A stretch of 64,000 nucleotides of DNA from Pholiota molesta (Eukaryota > Basidiomycota > Agaricomycetes > Agaricales > Strophariaceae). The translations under genes were made by a program, and so were the position numbers. The DNA lies in contig JACGCK010000101.1 of NCBI GenBank assembly GCA_014925825.1, positions 1 to 64,000 of the forward strand, read 5' to 3'. Of this stretch, positions 45,934 to 59,600 are shown piece by piece. Numbering within the stretch: the stretch's first letter is position 1; the number at the start of each line of letters is the position of its first letter. Below the pieces are notes generated by a model that searched no databases, was not told where the DNA came from, and saw nothing but the letters and a program-made list of their open reading frames with translations.

Positions 45934-46898
45934 AGAAAGAACAAAGCCTTGCCCAGCAAGACACAGAACGAGAAGAGGAGAACTAGTGAAAAAGAATGGT
46001 AAGGTTCAGATAGTTGAGCTCACGCCTTTTAAATCGCTCTACCCCATCCGACCAGATCGAAGAGGACAAAAGAACGTCATCGTAACAAGCAAGAAACACA
46101 AGGACAGTTGCATCCACCGCGAAACGTGGGACGTAATGAGTTGCTGAACCAGTCGTCGAGCAGATACAAGGTAATGCACAACAATTGCGAGAACAAGGGG
46201 CTAGCAATCAACGCCTGCGACCGTGTTGAAAGCGCCGATTTTGTGATTATCAAGCTGATGCCGTGCACCCACAACATCTAGCTATATATAGAAGACAATC
46301 GTCGCACGTCGAGACCAAAACAACAGATGCACTCATCCTTCACTTACTATCAACGTTAACGTTAACGTAGGGCCACGTAAGATTTGGTTCCATTTGGAAG
46401 CTGTAGGCCTATTTGTGATATCGTCCCCCACAGCAGAGGCGGTTTGTCTCTGTTTAAGTCTGTGGATACTATTCTCAACACATTCTCGGTCGTTGATTTT
46501 TGTTTTATTGTCGAGGCGATCATCACGAAGACTCCGACGGCTCAATAAAGCCGGGTCTGCCACTACAGAAAGTGCGAAACATCATCAGATCCTCAACATT
46601 GAAGATTGAAAGTTGGTAGTGATTCGTTGATCATGAAGATTTTCGGTCTAATTGATAGTATCCATTTATGCTGTTAAAACCTATTTTTAGAGGTACATTG
46701 AAAGTTTTGCTAAATCCCCTCTACGGCTAAGCAATTTTAGTGCTTATTTGTTTCATTCCAATACGCAGCCTCTCGGATACTTTCTTCCTGTTATTTTGTA
46801 TGATTATCTATACGGACGAGATACATGGTTATTCTCATGTGAACATTGTCAAATGATGCCTTCTTTAAATTATATCGGATGCTGACAAGATGGCAAAG
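45934..46898. other. intergenic with a short perfect palindrome
   Basis: No gene is seen. The palindrome at 46353-46368 is listed separately. Confidence 0.5.
46353..46368. repeat. perfect 16 bp palindrome acgttaacgttaacgt
   Basis: Two overlapping GTTAAC units form a self-complementary 16-mer between the small unknown gene and the dehydratase gene. It may be a protein-binding site or chance. Confidence 0.6.
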
Positions 46899-48793
46899 CT
46901 AGTTACCAGATGCTATCTCCGCCCTCCTGCTCTGCCAATACGTCCCATTTGGCCATTGGTATTCAGCAATACTCGACTTGTGCATTTCGATACTGGAATA
47001 AGCGCCGGTCAGAGGTGAAACTGGAAAGAGAAACAATCTGAAGTACCTGTATCCCTCATCTGGGTTCGTTGGAACGTTGTACCTCCCACGAGAATTGATA
47101 GAACAAGGGGTGACAAAGTGTTCGTGCAAGTGGTCCACGAACTCGAGCACGTTACGTTCCATTGTCCCAGAGACAGCGATATAATCGATTAGACTGACGC
47201 CAAACACGCGTAAGTCTCCTTGGAAATGAAGAACTAGAAAATATTCATACCTGAGATGGATAACATACTCGCAAAGACCGACACCTCCGGCATGGGGACA
47301 CACAGGTACGCCAAATCTAAGTGCGGCCGTTAATCATGAGCGTCGACGCAGAGATGTCAACGTACTTGGCTGCCATGAGCAAGACACTGAGCACTTCGCT
47401 CACTCCGGCAAGTCTGCACGAGTCGATCTGCACTACGTCGATCGCATCAGCTTGCAGAAGCTGCTTGAAAACCATCCGATTATGTGCGTGTTCCCCAGTC
47501 GCTACTCCGATTCCATGTGGTTTAAGCGCCTTGCGAATGGCAGCGTGACCCAAAATGTCATCTGGAGCGGTTGGCTCCTCGATAAACCTACGCCGATGTC
47601 AGTCAACATCTTTAGCAACCATAGACAATATATGCCTACCAGGGCTTGATTTCCTCGAGTCCCTTAACATAGTCGATCGCTTGTTGTACATCCCACACCT
47701 GGTTGGCATCGATCATGAGCACAGCACCGGTTGGCCCAGCGTTCTTGCCCTTCAAATCTTCGCTGCGGGGATCCCGGGGTTCGGTTCCTGCTGGTAGATA
47801 TTGCGGATCATCAATGATAGATCTGATGAGCTTTCCTCGTCGGAGGTCGTCTGCTTGATCCGCGCCCACTTTCATTTTAAAGTGGTTGAATCCCCCGGCG
47901 ATAGCCTCCTTCGTAAGCCGGGCGACTTTCTCGTCCGTGTACCCCAGCCAACCTGCAGAGGTGACATACGCGGGGTATCCAAGTTCGCGGACTTTGGCCT
48001 CGCGCTCTTTCTTTCCTGCCTCGCGCTCTTTGAGCATAGCCAATGCCTCTTCCTTGGTGATAGCGTCTGAGATATATCTGAACGCTGCGGATCGAACCAA
48101 TTCCTCCTGAAAGTAGGTGTTTATAAGACATAACACAAATTACTACACGCGGCTGAACGCACCGGAGTGAAATCCACGATCAATTTCCAGAGTGGCTTTC
48201 TACGCGAACGGGCATACATATCCCAAACGGCGTTGTTGACGGCTCCAGATGCGATATGAATAACACCCTTCTCCGGTCCAATCCTTTGTAAATCGTTTAG
48301 TGACCGGCCACATACGACCAACAAGACATACCAGCGCAGTTGAGGGTCGGCCATCATGTAATCCCATGTCTTTCCCATATCAGCGAAGAGCTCTTCGGTG
48401 TCCTTTCCAACCAAACGTTTCGCAACCTCCTTGATTGCGGTGCAAACCTGTGGCATGGGCGGGTTAATTGCAATCATGCGCTGATCGTCGACGAGCTCAC
48501 GATATCGTTTCCGCGTCCGATGGTAAATGTCATTCCATAACCAACTAGGTTTGAGTCCGTAAGGAGAACAACGTATGCCGACGAGTAATCGCAATCGGTG
48601 TTCCTGTATCACGATGAGTGCAATGTTTGTCTGAATCTCTCGAGCTAACGCACATCGCATCCGTTCCATCGCCTGTCAGCGACGTTGGAAACCGAACATC
48701 TTCCAAACATCTCGTCAGCTCTGACTAGTCTGAGATGAATGTGCGCTGGCTATGGGACTCACCGTGTGTCTCATAACCTGTGATTTTCACCAT
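46899..48793 (-). CDS. L-galactonate/L-fuconate dehydratase, enolase superfamily
   Basis: Removes water from a sugar acid. In fungi the close homologue acts on L-galactonate in D-galacturonate (pectin) breakdown; bacterial relatives act on L-fuconate. Start [10 protein letters not shown] at 48793, then [69 protein letters not shown], and [20 protein letters not shown] with the catalytic KxK lysines. Metal ligands follow: [26 protein letters not shown] and [14 protein letters not shown]. The His base is in [20 protein letters not shown]. It ends [10 protein letters not shown] at 46899. About nine short introns; all junctions I checked are in phase. Length ~440 aa is normal. Substrate choice between L-galactonate and L-fuconate cannot be decided by eye. 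Confidence 0.9.
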
Positions 48794-50381
48794 GATTGAA
48801 ACTGATTTCGCTTTTCGCAAAATATTGGGTGCTGAGTGGAGAGGTTGAGACCATTTCGGGGTTCCGCAACGCTTTATAGGAGCGCCAACGCGGTAGAAGG
48901 AGGATGAAATATAGATCAGTTGACCTGTCGGGTGGGCGGATTGGGCGGACCGCTGGGTAACGATCATCCGGATCGGAGGATTAGAGCCGTTCTCGATAAC
49001 CTCATGTGCTATAAAAAAGTGAATATTGACCGAAATATTCTCATAGGCCCTCGCTCTTATTCCTTCTGTTAGGATGGGTCTGCTTTGCAAGCTTATAATT
49101 TTCAAAGGATGAGTACCAATCCTTGGAAGTCTGATGCTAGTGGAAGTCAAGTTACAGTATTTACTACGGTAGGAATCGCGGTATGCCGCACGGTCCGCAC
49201 CAAGATCGAAGGTACGCACACGATTGGCAATTTCAGTCAAGTAAGTAGGTCGAGAAATTCTGTAGGTAAAAATCTACGGGACTTGCCTGGGACTTGCTGC
49301 TGTCTAGTAACCCGTGTGAACTTGGCGTATTGGTCGTCCTGACCCTGGACCCTGACCTGGGGCCTGGGCGCTAACTTCTATTTACGCGCTCAAATCATCC
49401 ACTTGGACAGTTAATATACGGGGCAATGGATGGATTCAAATATTCACATATTTCTGTCTATCAATGACCTCAACCTTTTTAAATTGAACTATTTATTCTC
49501 ACCTTCCATCTCGTTTCCCATCACTTAGAAGAACGAAACCCGTTTTCCGACTCGAGTAGGTAACCTCGAGGTCGGCATGGAATTCAAACTGAATGTAAGA
49601 CAGATTCACGTGTATAAAATCATTCAGTGGCAGTGAGTGGCCCGCTCTGGGCCCGCTTCTGGAGAAAACTGGCTTTTGCCAGCATTCTCGGAAGTTCTGA
49701 CGACCCAATGTCCGCGCGAGCGCTCTGCGCAGTTGAAAACGGGTGCAGATGTTGACTCTATTCCCAGGCCGTCCACATTTTTGTGGTTCTTTCTCTATTT
49801 ATGTATGTCGCTCATCGGAATCGAAGGACAGCGTGGGACAAAGACTTATAGAGCTCGTCTGCACTATGCTATTGGATCATCAGATCATGGGAGTTATAGG
49901 ATGATTTACAACCACATTGAAGAAGTTTGTTTCTTTTTTCATCTGACAAAACAGCGCAGTGTTCTAATGATTAAGTAAAAATAGACTCATGTTCTCAGGG
50001 ATCGAACATCACTGAATGTGCATTTGATTTCATAGAAGTATTTGCCCAGGATTGGTAGGTATTCATCATTCAAGACATATCTTCTGGCAGACATGCAAGC
50101 GCTCTTGTTATAAGTGACAAGGGAGGGCCTGTCAGACTCCAAGCTATATTCCGAGCCCTTCGCCCTCGGTTAAAACCAGTTCTAAACAGAGCTCATTCCA
50201 TTTTGAATGCCATATCTGCCCTGGATAGGATCAGGCTGTCAAAATACGGAATATAAATACTACCATTCAAATAATGGAAAAGGAGAGATAGATATCTGTC
50301 GTGCCCTATAATCCAAGGAGAGAAAATGCAACCCCATTGATAGTCAGTTCAATCTGAAGATTTGAAATCGAGACATGCCAA
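48794..50381. other. intergenic upstream of the dehydratase
   Basis: An in-frame extension runs upstream of the dehydratase ATG to 49240, but it is not protein-like and is probably promoter/5' UTR. Nothing else recognised to the target site of the next element. Confidence 0.5.
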
Positions 50382-50383
50382 TA

Positions 50384-51384
50384 GGGTGTTTCACGGTAGC
50401 CAACTTTGCCCTGACTTCCAGTCCAACTTTTGAGCCCGACTTTTACCCCGTGGGAACGCATAAGTTGGCCCAACTTTGTAAATCGTGCTCGGGAGCACGA
50501 TTTCCAGCCCGACCTATTTAGTTCCCGACTTCGCCTGTCCGACTTTCCACTTGCCTTGTCTGTAGTGTCTGTAACTCCAAGTTTCTTAGTGAGGTTTCTG
50601 TATCAGTAAACTAGAACTTGCAACTTACACTCAGTTGGAACACTGTGCCCGCATTATGGCTGACTGTCATAGCACTTAGTATGTTACAGTACATAGTTTA
50701 TTCCTTTGCTCTCGGGTTTTTCAAACCCAAATAAAAAATTTGGTCAAGACATGCGGAAATTTTATGCGCTAAGATGAGGACCATATGAGGATTTCTGCAA
50801 CCTTATGTGAATTATGAAAAACGTAGCTAGCCGCGACATCCAGCATTTTTTTGCCGTTTTTCATGTGTAGTGCTGCAGCCGTATGTTTATTATCTGAGCC
50901 CATATGTTCTCTATCTGAGCCCGTATGTAATACGCTGCATTGGTCTGTGGTAGAAACACTTTTATACGGGCTAATAATACACATTTTGTTCATATTCATA
51001 TGTGTGTGTCTGCGTCGTTCTGTAATTCCTCTGCCAGTGCGCACTGCGCGCTTATGTCCCAACCCTTCCTCCTCGTCAAGTTCTCGTGCTCGGAGGTCAT
51101 CTTATCGTTGAGTGCAGCGGTCCCAGTTCCGGAGTTTGAATATGGCAGCAGGTGGACCGTACGAGTAGGGACGATTGGGGAAGGAAAGCAAATCCAAATC
51201 TCAGGGCATCATATTTATACCTACATGAAATAAGTTCCAACTTTTAGTTTGAGAAGTTGGGGAACCACCCGGGTGTTTCACAGTAAAGTTGCAATAAGTG
51301 TCCAACTTATGCCCCAACTAACTTTTAAATCGGAGAGAAAAGTCGGGCAAAAGTCGGGCCAAAGTTGGCTACCGTGAAACACCC
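50384..51384. mobile_element. 1.0 kb TA-flanked inverted-repeat element (Tc1/mariner-like MITE)
   Basis: The left end 'gggtgtttcacggtagccaactttg' equals the reverse complement of the right end over 25 bp, and similarity continues ('..ccctgactt' versus '..gcccgactt'). Both ends abut TA (50382-50383 and 51385-51386), the target site of Tc1/mariner-type elements. It has no transposase: frames inside (e.g. 50769-51233) lack any domain. A further end-like copy 'gggtgtttcacagta' occurs at 51271, directly after 'ccaccc', so the element may be composite. Confidence 0.85.
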
Positions 51385-51386
51385 TA

Positions 51387-54300
51387 ATGTTATCGCTTAA
51401 GCGCCCGTCCGGATTCGGAAGGAGGGCTTGAATTAGCGATCAGAGATAATAAATATTGGCGCCCAACACGGGCGTCTGATCTGACTATACCACGGCCCGA
51501 GAATGAGATCCGGTTCTCAGAAGGCCGAAAGGCCAAACTTATTTCATTTATGATGACATTCGCGAGTAACAATGTAATAGTCCGGTGCGGCCATGTCCAT
51601 CGAAAGTACGGTCTTCTTCCGCTCGCCGGCTAGCCCATGTCTGCACGTATCCATCCCAACACCTCATCCGATATGCAAATCTTCTCTATACATGGACTTC
51701 CGCTGTTCCGTAGATGTATTAGTGTACACCGCATTGTATAAGTCAAGTAGTGAATCAGTTCTTTCATTCTATCTTCTTCTGTGTATCGTGTCATGTCATG
51801 TGTCCTAACTTTACCAAACACATCCGCCACGCTAGGAAGCATTCGATACTTGCCCACTGCTTGATCGGGCCTGTGCAATGCGGCGCATCAAGAAGGACCA
51901 TAGAATCTTCGATTTCGAGGAAGAGAAGAGAACCTGGGCGAAGCGGACGGGACCAGCCGCTCTATCCTCTGCCTCTGACAGCATATAATCCGCACGGTGC
52001 GACTTTACTTCTTCAGTACCATCTCTTCTCCGCGCATTCATCGTAAATCCGAGCGGTACGTAGCGCCCTTATTTAATTCGACGCAAATGAGTTTCTCCGG
52101 CACGTTGCATCATAAGCATATCGTGTGCAGGTTTCACAAGGCTTGTGCACATGAAGGGAGACGCGCTGGTATGGCGGAGATATCATGTCGTATTTGCTTG
52201 ACACAGAGCGAGCTATCGAACGATAGCCCAAAATGTTTATCGATACACATACCCTGTTGGCTACAGGTACGCATTCTGAATGAGTCAATCATGTGCTTAT
52301 TCTCAATCATTGTATCTTCACCTTTACGGCTCATTACTCCCTGGGCATGCCGCAAATGGTCCTCGGGCCCTGCTGGCCTAATCAGATTCCACCAATTCAA
52401 GCTAATTGGCTGCGGAAACACAAAACTCGAATGCGCACGGGCACGCGATTATCCTCGATTATCCAGCTGACACAAAGTTCGCACTCAGCGGCGGTAGGTG
52501 CGAGTGCCTCCATCTCCATTCAAGTTGACGCTAATAATAGAACATAGGTGCCCAATAAAGCAAAATAAATGATTGCGAAAGGTGAAGCTTAGACTAGTTC
52601 TGAGGCCTGAGGTACATAGGACTGGGAATAAGGATTGATACACATCATGTCCACTGACAAAGTACCCTGCTCTTGGCAATGTAGAAGGATGTATATATAG
52701 AAATAGAGTTCAGATGATAATTCAAAGAAGGCAAACCGGTGCCATGGAACCTGCATAGAATTGATATGCCTTTCATTAATTTCTCCATCGATTACTATGA
52801 TTGGGTATGTTGGAGGTCGTAAAGCTTTGCCATCGGTGTGTGGCACGCTATGCAACTAGATTACTTACGTACCTACCTATCTACAGAGCTTTATCTATCG
52901 CAATTCAAATACATACTCTCGCTGTACTCGTAGAATCGTCAGCCAACGGTTTTTTAGCTCAAACTAATTTGTAACATTCCCTACATTATCGGTCGTCATA
53001 TTAAGTCCATGCATTTAAACACGCACGGGGAGACATCCCGCGACAATACGCCGGCATCCATGCTACAATTCTACACCCGTATGCCCATCGTGGCTTGTTC
53101 GGTCACAACCACATTGGGAAGCAATGAAATACAAAAAAACTGGCGCTGACCAGATATCGTCATAAATTGAAACTTCAAATGCTGGGCAAGGAGAAGCTGG
53201 AAAAATCGGAAGGATCCTACTGACGTTCATAGAATCTATGATCGATATCTTTCGGTGGGAGGCTAAAGTAAGGTACGAAATAGTAGCAGAATCAAAAGCG
53301 CCTATCACCCGGAATATGGCCGCTATACAAAACGATATCTGTCTCGGCGCTTGTGGCTTTGGCTGGAAGCAATATACGTGGGTGTCCTGAAGATATCCAT
53401 GTGCGCGATGACCACCCAGCGCCAGCACTCAGTGCACAGACACCTGCCAAATTGCACACCTCACCTATATCGATCATGCAGGTCGGCTCATCTGTGATGA
53501 TCGCGATCGTAATCACGACGTCAATACGATCGAAATGTGATGTCAAGTCAACGCCCGTAGCCAGAATCAGATCTAGACGCACTGCAGGCTGGCTGGGTGA
53601 ATGCTCCGTGGATCTTGCCGACAAGTATGTAGGTAAAATTTCAAGCATGTTCGCTTGATATGATTACGCACTTCCTACGACATATGTAAGTAGGTGTGTT
53701 TAAGCTTTTCTGGGCCGGCTTCTTACTTCCATATATCTTTCAAATCTTTCCCACCTCCGATATCCGATGCAACGTATTCTCCCATGCACGCAATCACTCT
53801 GTACGCCTCGCTATGCGTTAGTTCATATTACTTATCCACGAGCTATTTGCGTACCCTTATGCAATGCCCGGTTGCAAAAGGTAAGCTGTTTGACATTTGT
53901 ATGTATAGGTTCAAGGTGAGCAGCGTGGTAAGAACGCAGGCACATTACCTCTCGCAGCGCTCCTGTATTGTTATTCGCTTCCGCCTGAGAATCGGAATCA
54001 GCTTCAAGTGCGTGGAAGGCTAGTGGAGACTTTGTAAGTGCAATCTGAGCTTTATCTGGTTCCCACATAGTGGTATCTACGCTGTATTTTTATTATTATA
54101 TATGTAGTCTATTGATTGACCAAGACTATGTCTTCTTTTCAATCATCAGCAATCTTGCCAAAATCAGTCGACACCGGGCCCCCTTCTCTCCTTCGTTCCA
54201 TCCACGATCCATCCTGATCCATGCTCGCTCTATAATTGCCTCCGCAGTTAGCGTCATTCCAGTCTGCCTCCGGCTCCCGCGTCGACCTCACAGCTTCACG

Positions 54301-56600
54301 TGCACACCGTCTTTCTTTAGACTTGCCCTTTATCAGAATCCAAAAGTTTTTGATAGAGATCATCGAAGATTGACATACCATTCCACATACAGCACCCTCT
54401 GACGGTCACTGACGGCGCTCTCAGGGCGCCTTTGGAACGTCAGAATCTGGTCAGAATCTTCCACGTGCACCGCCTTTGATTTAAGTTTGATCACAGCTGG
54501 CTGGTGTATATTCGCGGTGGAATTAAAAGAGTTCGAGTCAAAATCACTGATTACAGTGCCCCCCATTCGGACTCCGGAATGATTGAATACATTCAGGAAT
54601 CACTGGCGGTGTGCAGCGGCTTCGAGGCTTCGTTGGGTTCGTAATTATGGTGATGGGTACGTCTTGACGCGTGCTGCCTGGGCGCTTCGGTGTGCGAGAT
54701 CCGTGTCGCGCGTTCGAGCGCTTAAGGCGGCTGGCGATGTTTAAGTCGATATCGCGCGCGCGAAAGGCTAACTTTCAATAAGAAATGAAGAAAGAAAGAA
54801 AGACGACCGTGCGAATGGACAGGGACGGATATGATATTTCCTGGAATCGCAGTGATGAACGATTTCTGATCGAATCATTGATCAAGATGATTGTCGATTC
54901 CGCCAGCCCCTACCAGTAGCGCCGAGATTATAGGAAACGGTTCTAATGATGTACATGTATGATGTACGCTACAATTATCATTGTCCTATGCGAGCTTTCT
55001 GAGCCCTTTCACCCACAGCCCACTGGTAAATCCATCGGGATTCGGGTACTCGACCGCGAGCCAGACGGAAATTAAACCTGTAGTGAGACGCCCACAACTA
55101 CATAAAGCGCCGCTGCGCAAGGTACTTACTTGTGTATCCGACAAGCCTAATCCATCCTAGCATGTAAGTCGGTTTTCGCGAACCGCATCGGGATTCGGCG
55201 GCAGTCGTCGTCCGTGCGTTCCATCGCGAGTCCAAAAACCGGGTCCACACCCGATTCGCGAATTCTGATGCGGGGCAGCAGACATCAATTGGTACTTGTG
55301 TTCTCATTGGTCTAAAGGCTAAAGTCTATAAGTAGACCTGCATGGATCGTAGACGCGTCAGAAATAAATATGTTCTGTCCACCGCCCTCCCTTCCCTGCC
55401 CGACCTGTCTAATCTTACAGAACATGTATGTATCAATGCGAAGAAGGCGCGCTGCCGCCGCCCGGCATGCCGCCAAGACGTTTGCTACGTAGTACGCGGA
55501 CGGCGTGGGCAGAGCGCAGACTGCGGTGTGCGCAGATGCTGGCGTTAGCGTGCTGCGCTGATCGTGCTGCGTCCGCGCATGGATTTTGGCAGTGACGTTG
55601 TTTGAAAATCAGGGTAGATGATTGGGCGCACGCTAGGGCGCACATAACCATAACGGACAGGGTGTTAATAGGTGTTGATAGTGTTAATGCAAAATTGTGC
55701 GTGTTGGGAGGTGTCACTCCTTCAAACATCCAAGATCGACGTGGGGAGCCTTGAACACGGGGTCGATGATGGTGCCCGGGATGCAGCCATTTTGAAGATG
55801 TACTGACAGTTATAATTGTGTCTTCAGAGGAGGCTGCGAGTCACCCGTTCGCTTGGAGTGTGAGTTAGTTCACCTTTTCGATTGTGCTTTTATTTAATTT
55901 GTGAATTCGCAGACCAGCCGTCTCCATTAGATTAGATTAGATACACATATAGATCAGATAGATGTCCTTTGACATTGTTCTTCCTTCGCACAACCCATTC
56001 GCACGAGTTCGTTATTAATACTGTGTGCGATAGGAGCCTGCACATCGCTTCCATACATATATAGCGTTGACGCAGCTTGTTTTCCTTCCTTTATCCCACC
56101 CATACTCCCATGATTTGGCCCGGTTTCAGACTCGGAGGCGGTATTGCCGTGATCATTCAGCTTTAATTGGTATAATGCAGACGCGAGCCTGCGGCCAGGG
56201 GCTCTGTGAGGCTCTGTGCGTCACCTGTCTTCTTATGTACTGCAATTATACATAGGCCCGCAGGCCATCCAACCCTAAATCCTAATTGACTGACCACAGC
56301 TGACCACCACGCACGCACGAAGCGACGCCGACGGACGCCGCCGCGCATTCGCACACGCGCGAGCGTAAAATAACGTTCAACCTTCAGAACCCAGCCCACG
56401 GGGTGCTCCACTGCCTCGCCCCCTCCATCTCCCTCGCCCACCGCCTATTCATAGCCCTGCCTGCCTGCCCTTCCGTCCCGAAAAGGAGATGCCGGCGGTA
56501 CACCTTATCGAGCGCCCCGTCGTGACGCAACCTCGCAGCACGCCATTGATGATTGAACGCGTGGGAACACACGCACTCCCACGCGCTTTGTCATCCCTGC
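51387..56600. other. 5.2 kb without a convincing gene
   Basis: Many short frames on both strands (for example 51997-52470, 53063-53648, 53694-54023) but none reads like a known protein or joins to a neighbour. Short GC-skewed stretches near 54660-54760 and 55440-55560. It could hold fast-evolving or non-coding genes that I cannot see. Confidence 0.5.
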
Positions 56601-56608
56601 CACGATAC

Positions 56609-59600
56609 TAGGGCTGGGTTTTTTATTGGTATGTTAATAACACCGGTATTTATCACACGTGATTAATGTGTTAATAACATTTATCACACAGAGGGGGTCA
56701 AAATGGTCGGTGATAAATTGTGATAAATTATAACTAGGCTATAGAATGTATTTGAACAAATCATACACTGAGAATAATCAAAGACCTCACAATGTACACT
56801 GCCTACAGCGCAAATGGACACTGAGTGATTGTGACCAGTGACTAGTGACCAGTGACGCGAGCCCCCGACGCACGTCCGAAGTTTTCTGCCCGTCTCTGCG
56901 CGATTTCGTGTCCCCACATTGATACTGTCCATCCCTGCTTGTCATTCACATGCTATCTACTGCTGCTAGGACCGCTTTACTTGATCTGCGCCATAGATTC
57001 ATAAATTCTGGCGACGAGATCAATCTTGCTCATCTGCTGGACCTCGTCAATTCAACAATTCCAGATAAAGATTGTCAAGACTGGAAAGACTGGTCATCAC
57101 ACATGGAGAGCTTAAACGAGGCTTGGATGCTTATACATAGGGAGAATCAACAGATACCATGGCCCGAGGTAAGCATTGATTGTTCTTTATTCCGAATCTA
57201 ATCTCACTAAGTTATTCATAGCCGCCAGGGCCATCGCCTCCAAATAATCCTACCACGGCTGTCACTTCGGCATCAGAGGCATGGGCTGATGCTCTGAAGG
57301 GTGCACATCCTTCGCAAGAGGATCGCGCAAAAGTCCGAATGGAGCGAAAACTCAGGCTTGAAGGGGGCAATGGAATCGGGCCAGCGCGACTTCCGACGCC
57401 ATCTGAAGAACGCCAGGATGAACGAAAGAGGGTGGCTGGAAGGCCAGCAGATAGCCTTATTGATGATCTTATCATCCAGGTTGATCTGAATGAGGGGAAG
57501 GAAGGGCTTGAGAAGAAAATTGTTAGATGGTGCATTGCGTGTGATAGGTACTCGGTTGGGCGGGATGCGGGTCGTATTCGAGCACACGCTCAGCAATGTA
57601 ATGTACGGGGATTCAGAAATATGTACTGTATTGAATATGATCTAAATGTAATCCAACGTTATCTTAGGTTCTTGCGGTGGACTTCCCGATGCTATACAAG
57701 AGAGTAACTGAAAATCTGGCTGGACGTGCCCATTCCTCGAAGCTCGAGAAGTCTGGATCATCCACATCAGCATCTCAGAAATCTGTCGCGCAATCCACAA
57801 GTGCTTCAAAGCAACCAGCCCAGGAATCAATGCTTTCGTATATGAATCCTGCAAAGATCAGCAAGCAACAGAAAATTAGAATCGAGTCACTTCTATTCCG
57901 CATGTTTATCTGTTGCGCCCTCCCTTGGACACTTATGGACAGCCCATTTTTCAGTGAATTTGTACAAGCACTAGCGCCCAATTTTACCATTCCCGATCGA
58001 TCCTTCTTTTTTACGACACATCTCGCACAAGAAGTAGCCGCTTGGAACCTCAAATTTACGGAATTCCTTGGGACGAAGACGCACCTTACGATATCCTTTG
58101 ATGGTTGGAGTACTCGTGCACGGGATGAAATATATACTTTTCACACCACAACACCAGAACGACGTTCTTTTTTTACAGATGGGCATATTTTTAAGGGTGA
58201 ATCCGTTACAGGAGATGCACTTCAGCTTGTTATTCTACGTGTAAGATTTATTCTTTCTTCAGAGCAAACCTTTCTAATTGATACCATCTTATAGTTATTA
58301 CGGCTCTATGGAGCAACCCGATATAGTGCTATTGCAGGCGATGCAGGCTCGAATGTGCGCTCTGCAAAAATTAAGATTTGCACGGAATTCGGTTGGATAC
58401 TGAATATCTATGACCCGTGCCACAACCTTAATCTATTCTTAAAGGATATGGGGAAGTTGTTCAAGGATGTAAGCTTTCGATTGCTTGATAAGTTCCCGAA
58501 GAATTCTAATTAGTATACAGTTGCTCGTAATTGTTGCTGGAGTTGCAAACTACTTTGGACAATCAAACTATGGTACATTCCATCTCGACAGACAACGGAA
58601 GATTGACGGTGTACGAGAGGGTATCAAATCCCATTCAGACACTCGTTTCTCCTCTAGTTATCAGCAGGTTGTATCGGTTCACGCGTGTCTCGGCTCTATC
58701 AAGAAGTGCGTTGAAGAATCTACTTTGAAGTTCACTACTGCCGCTGTGAGTTTATTTAACAGAAAAGCATTCTGATCTAATACTTATCAATTAAACCAGA
58801 CTAAGAAGCTCCTTCCGTATATTACGGATAGCGCGCTTCACTATAGTTTTCGGGGACAGATGGTTGGATTTATCCAGCTTCTTTCTTCGGGCGCAAACGC
58901 GATTCTTACGCTTGAAGGGCAAAACACTACTTGTGCAGATGTTTTCTATGCATGGGTCTGTATCGCATACCATCTCGAGGAAGTTCTCGCGAAACCATCG
59001 ATCGGCGTCTCCCAGCATCGTTCCAATGTCATTAAAATTTACAATCATCGGTTTAAGCAGATGATGACCGAATCTTCGCATTCCATTTTTCTTATCGCAT
59101 ATTACCTTCATCCTTGTAAGTCAAATCAACGGCTCTTTTATTTATTGTACTCACTACATCTACTTCAACTTCAAGTATTCCATAGCTATGGAGGACTGCA
59201 ACTTGTCATGCCGACTCTTCCTGCGGATCAACAATTGCAGCGCCATCAGTATCCTCCTCTATTCGCCATGCTTCTCAAAGGTGTTTTGCATATCTTTAAG
59301 GGAGAACAGTTGCGACTCAAAGATTCTGGAGAGGAAGTGGTCAATGAATTGATTCGTCAGTTCGTAGCTTATGCTTACAACAAGGAGCCGTTTCGAAGTC
59401 ATGTATGGAACCGAGAAACAAAACCTTTGCCATGGTGGACGGCCTTATCACACGATTCAAATGCATATTTAATTGCAGTAAGATCTCCTTGCTCGTTCCT
59501 CGCACTTGCAACTTATTTTGTGTCTTCTAGAAAGTTGCCGTCAAGATATTCTCTATTTCTCCTTCTGAGATCTGTGACGAGCGTACCGCGTCGCGCCTTG

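Noticed and set aside
46077..46277. Minus-strand hydrophobic frames upstream of the small unknown gene
   Set aside because: They overlap one another in two frames and have no exon partners; not counted as exons.
48794..49240. In-frame N-terminal extension of the dehydratase (to 49240)
   Set aside because: The translation upstream of MVKITGY is not conserved-looking, and family members start at this Met; taken as promoter/5' UTR.
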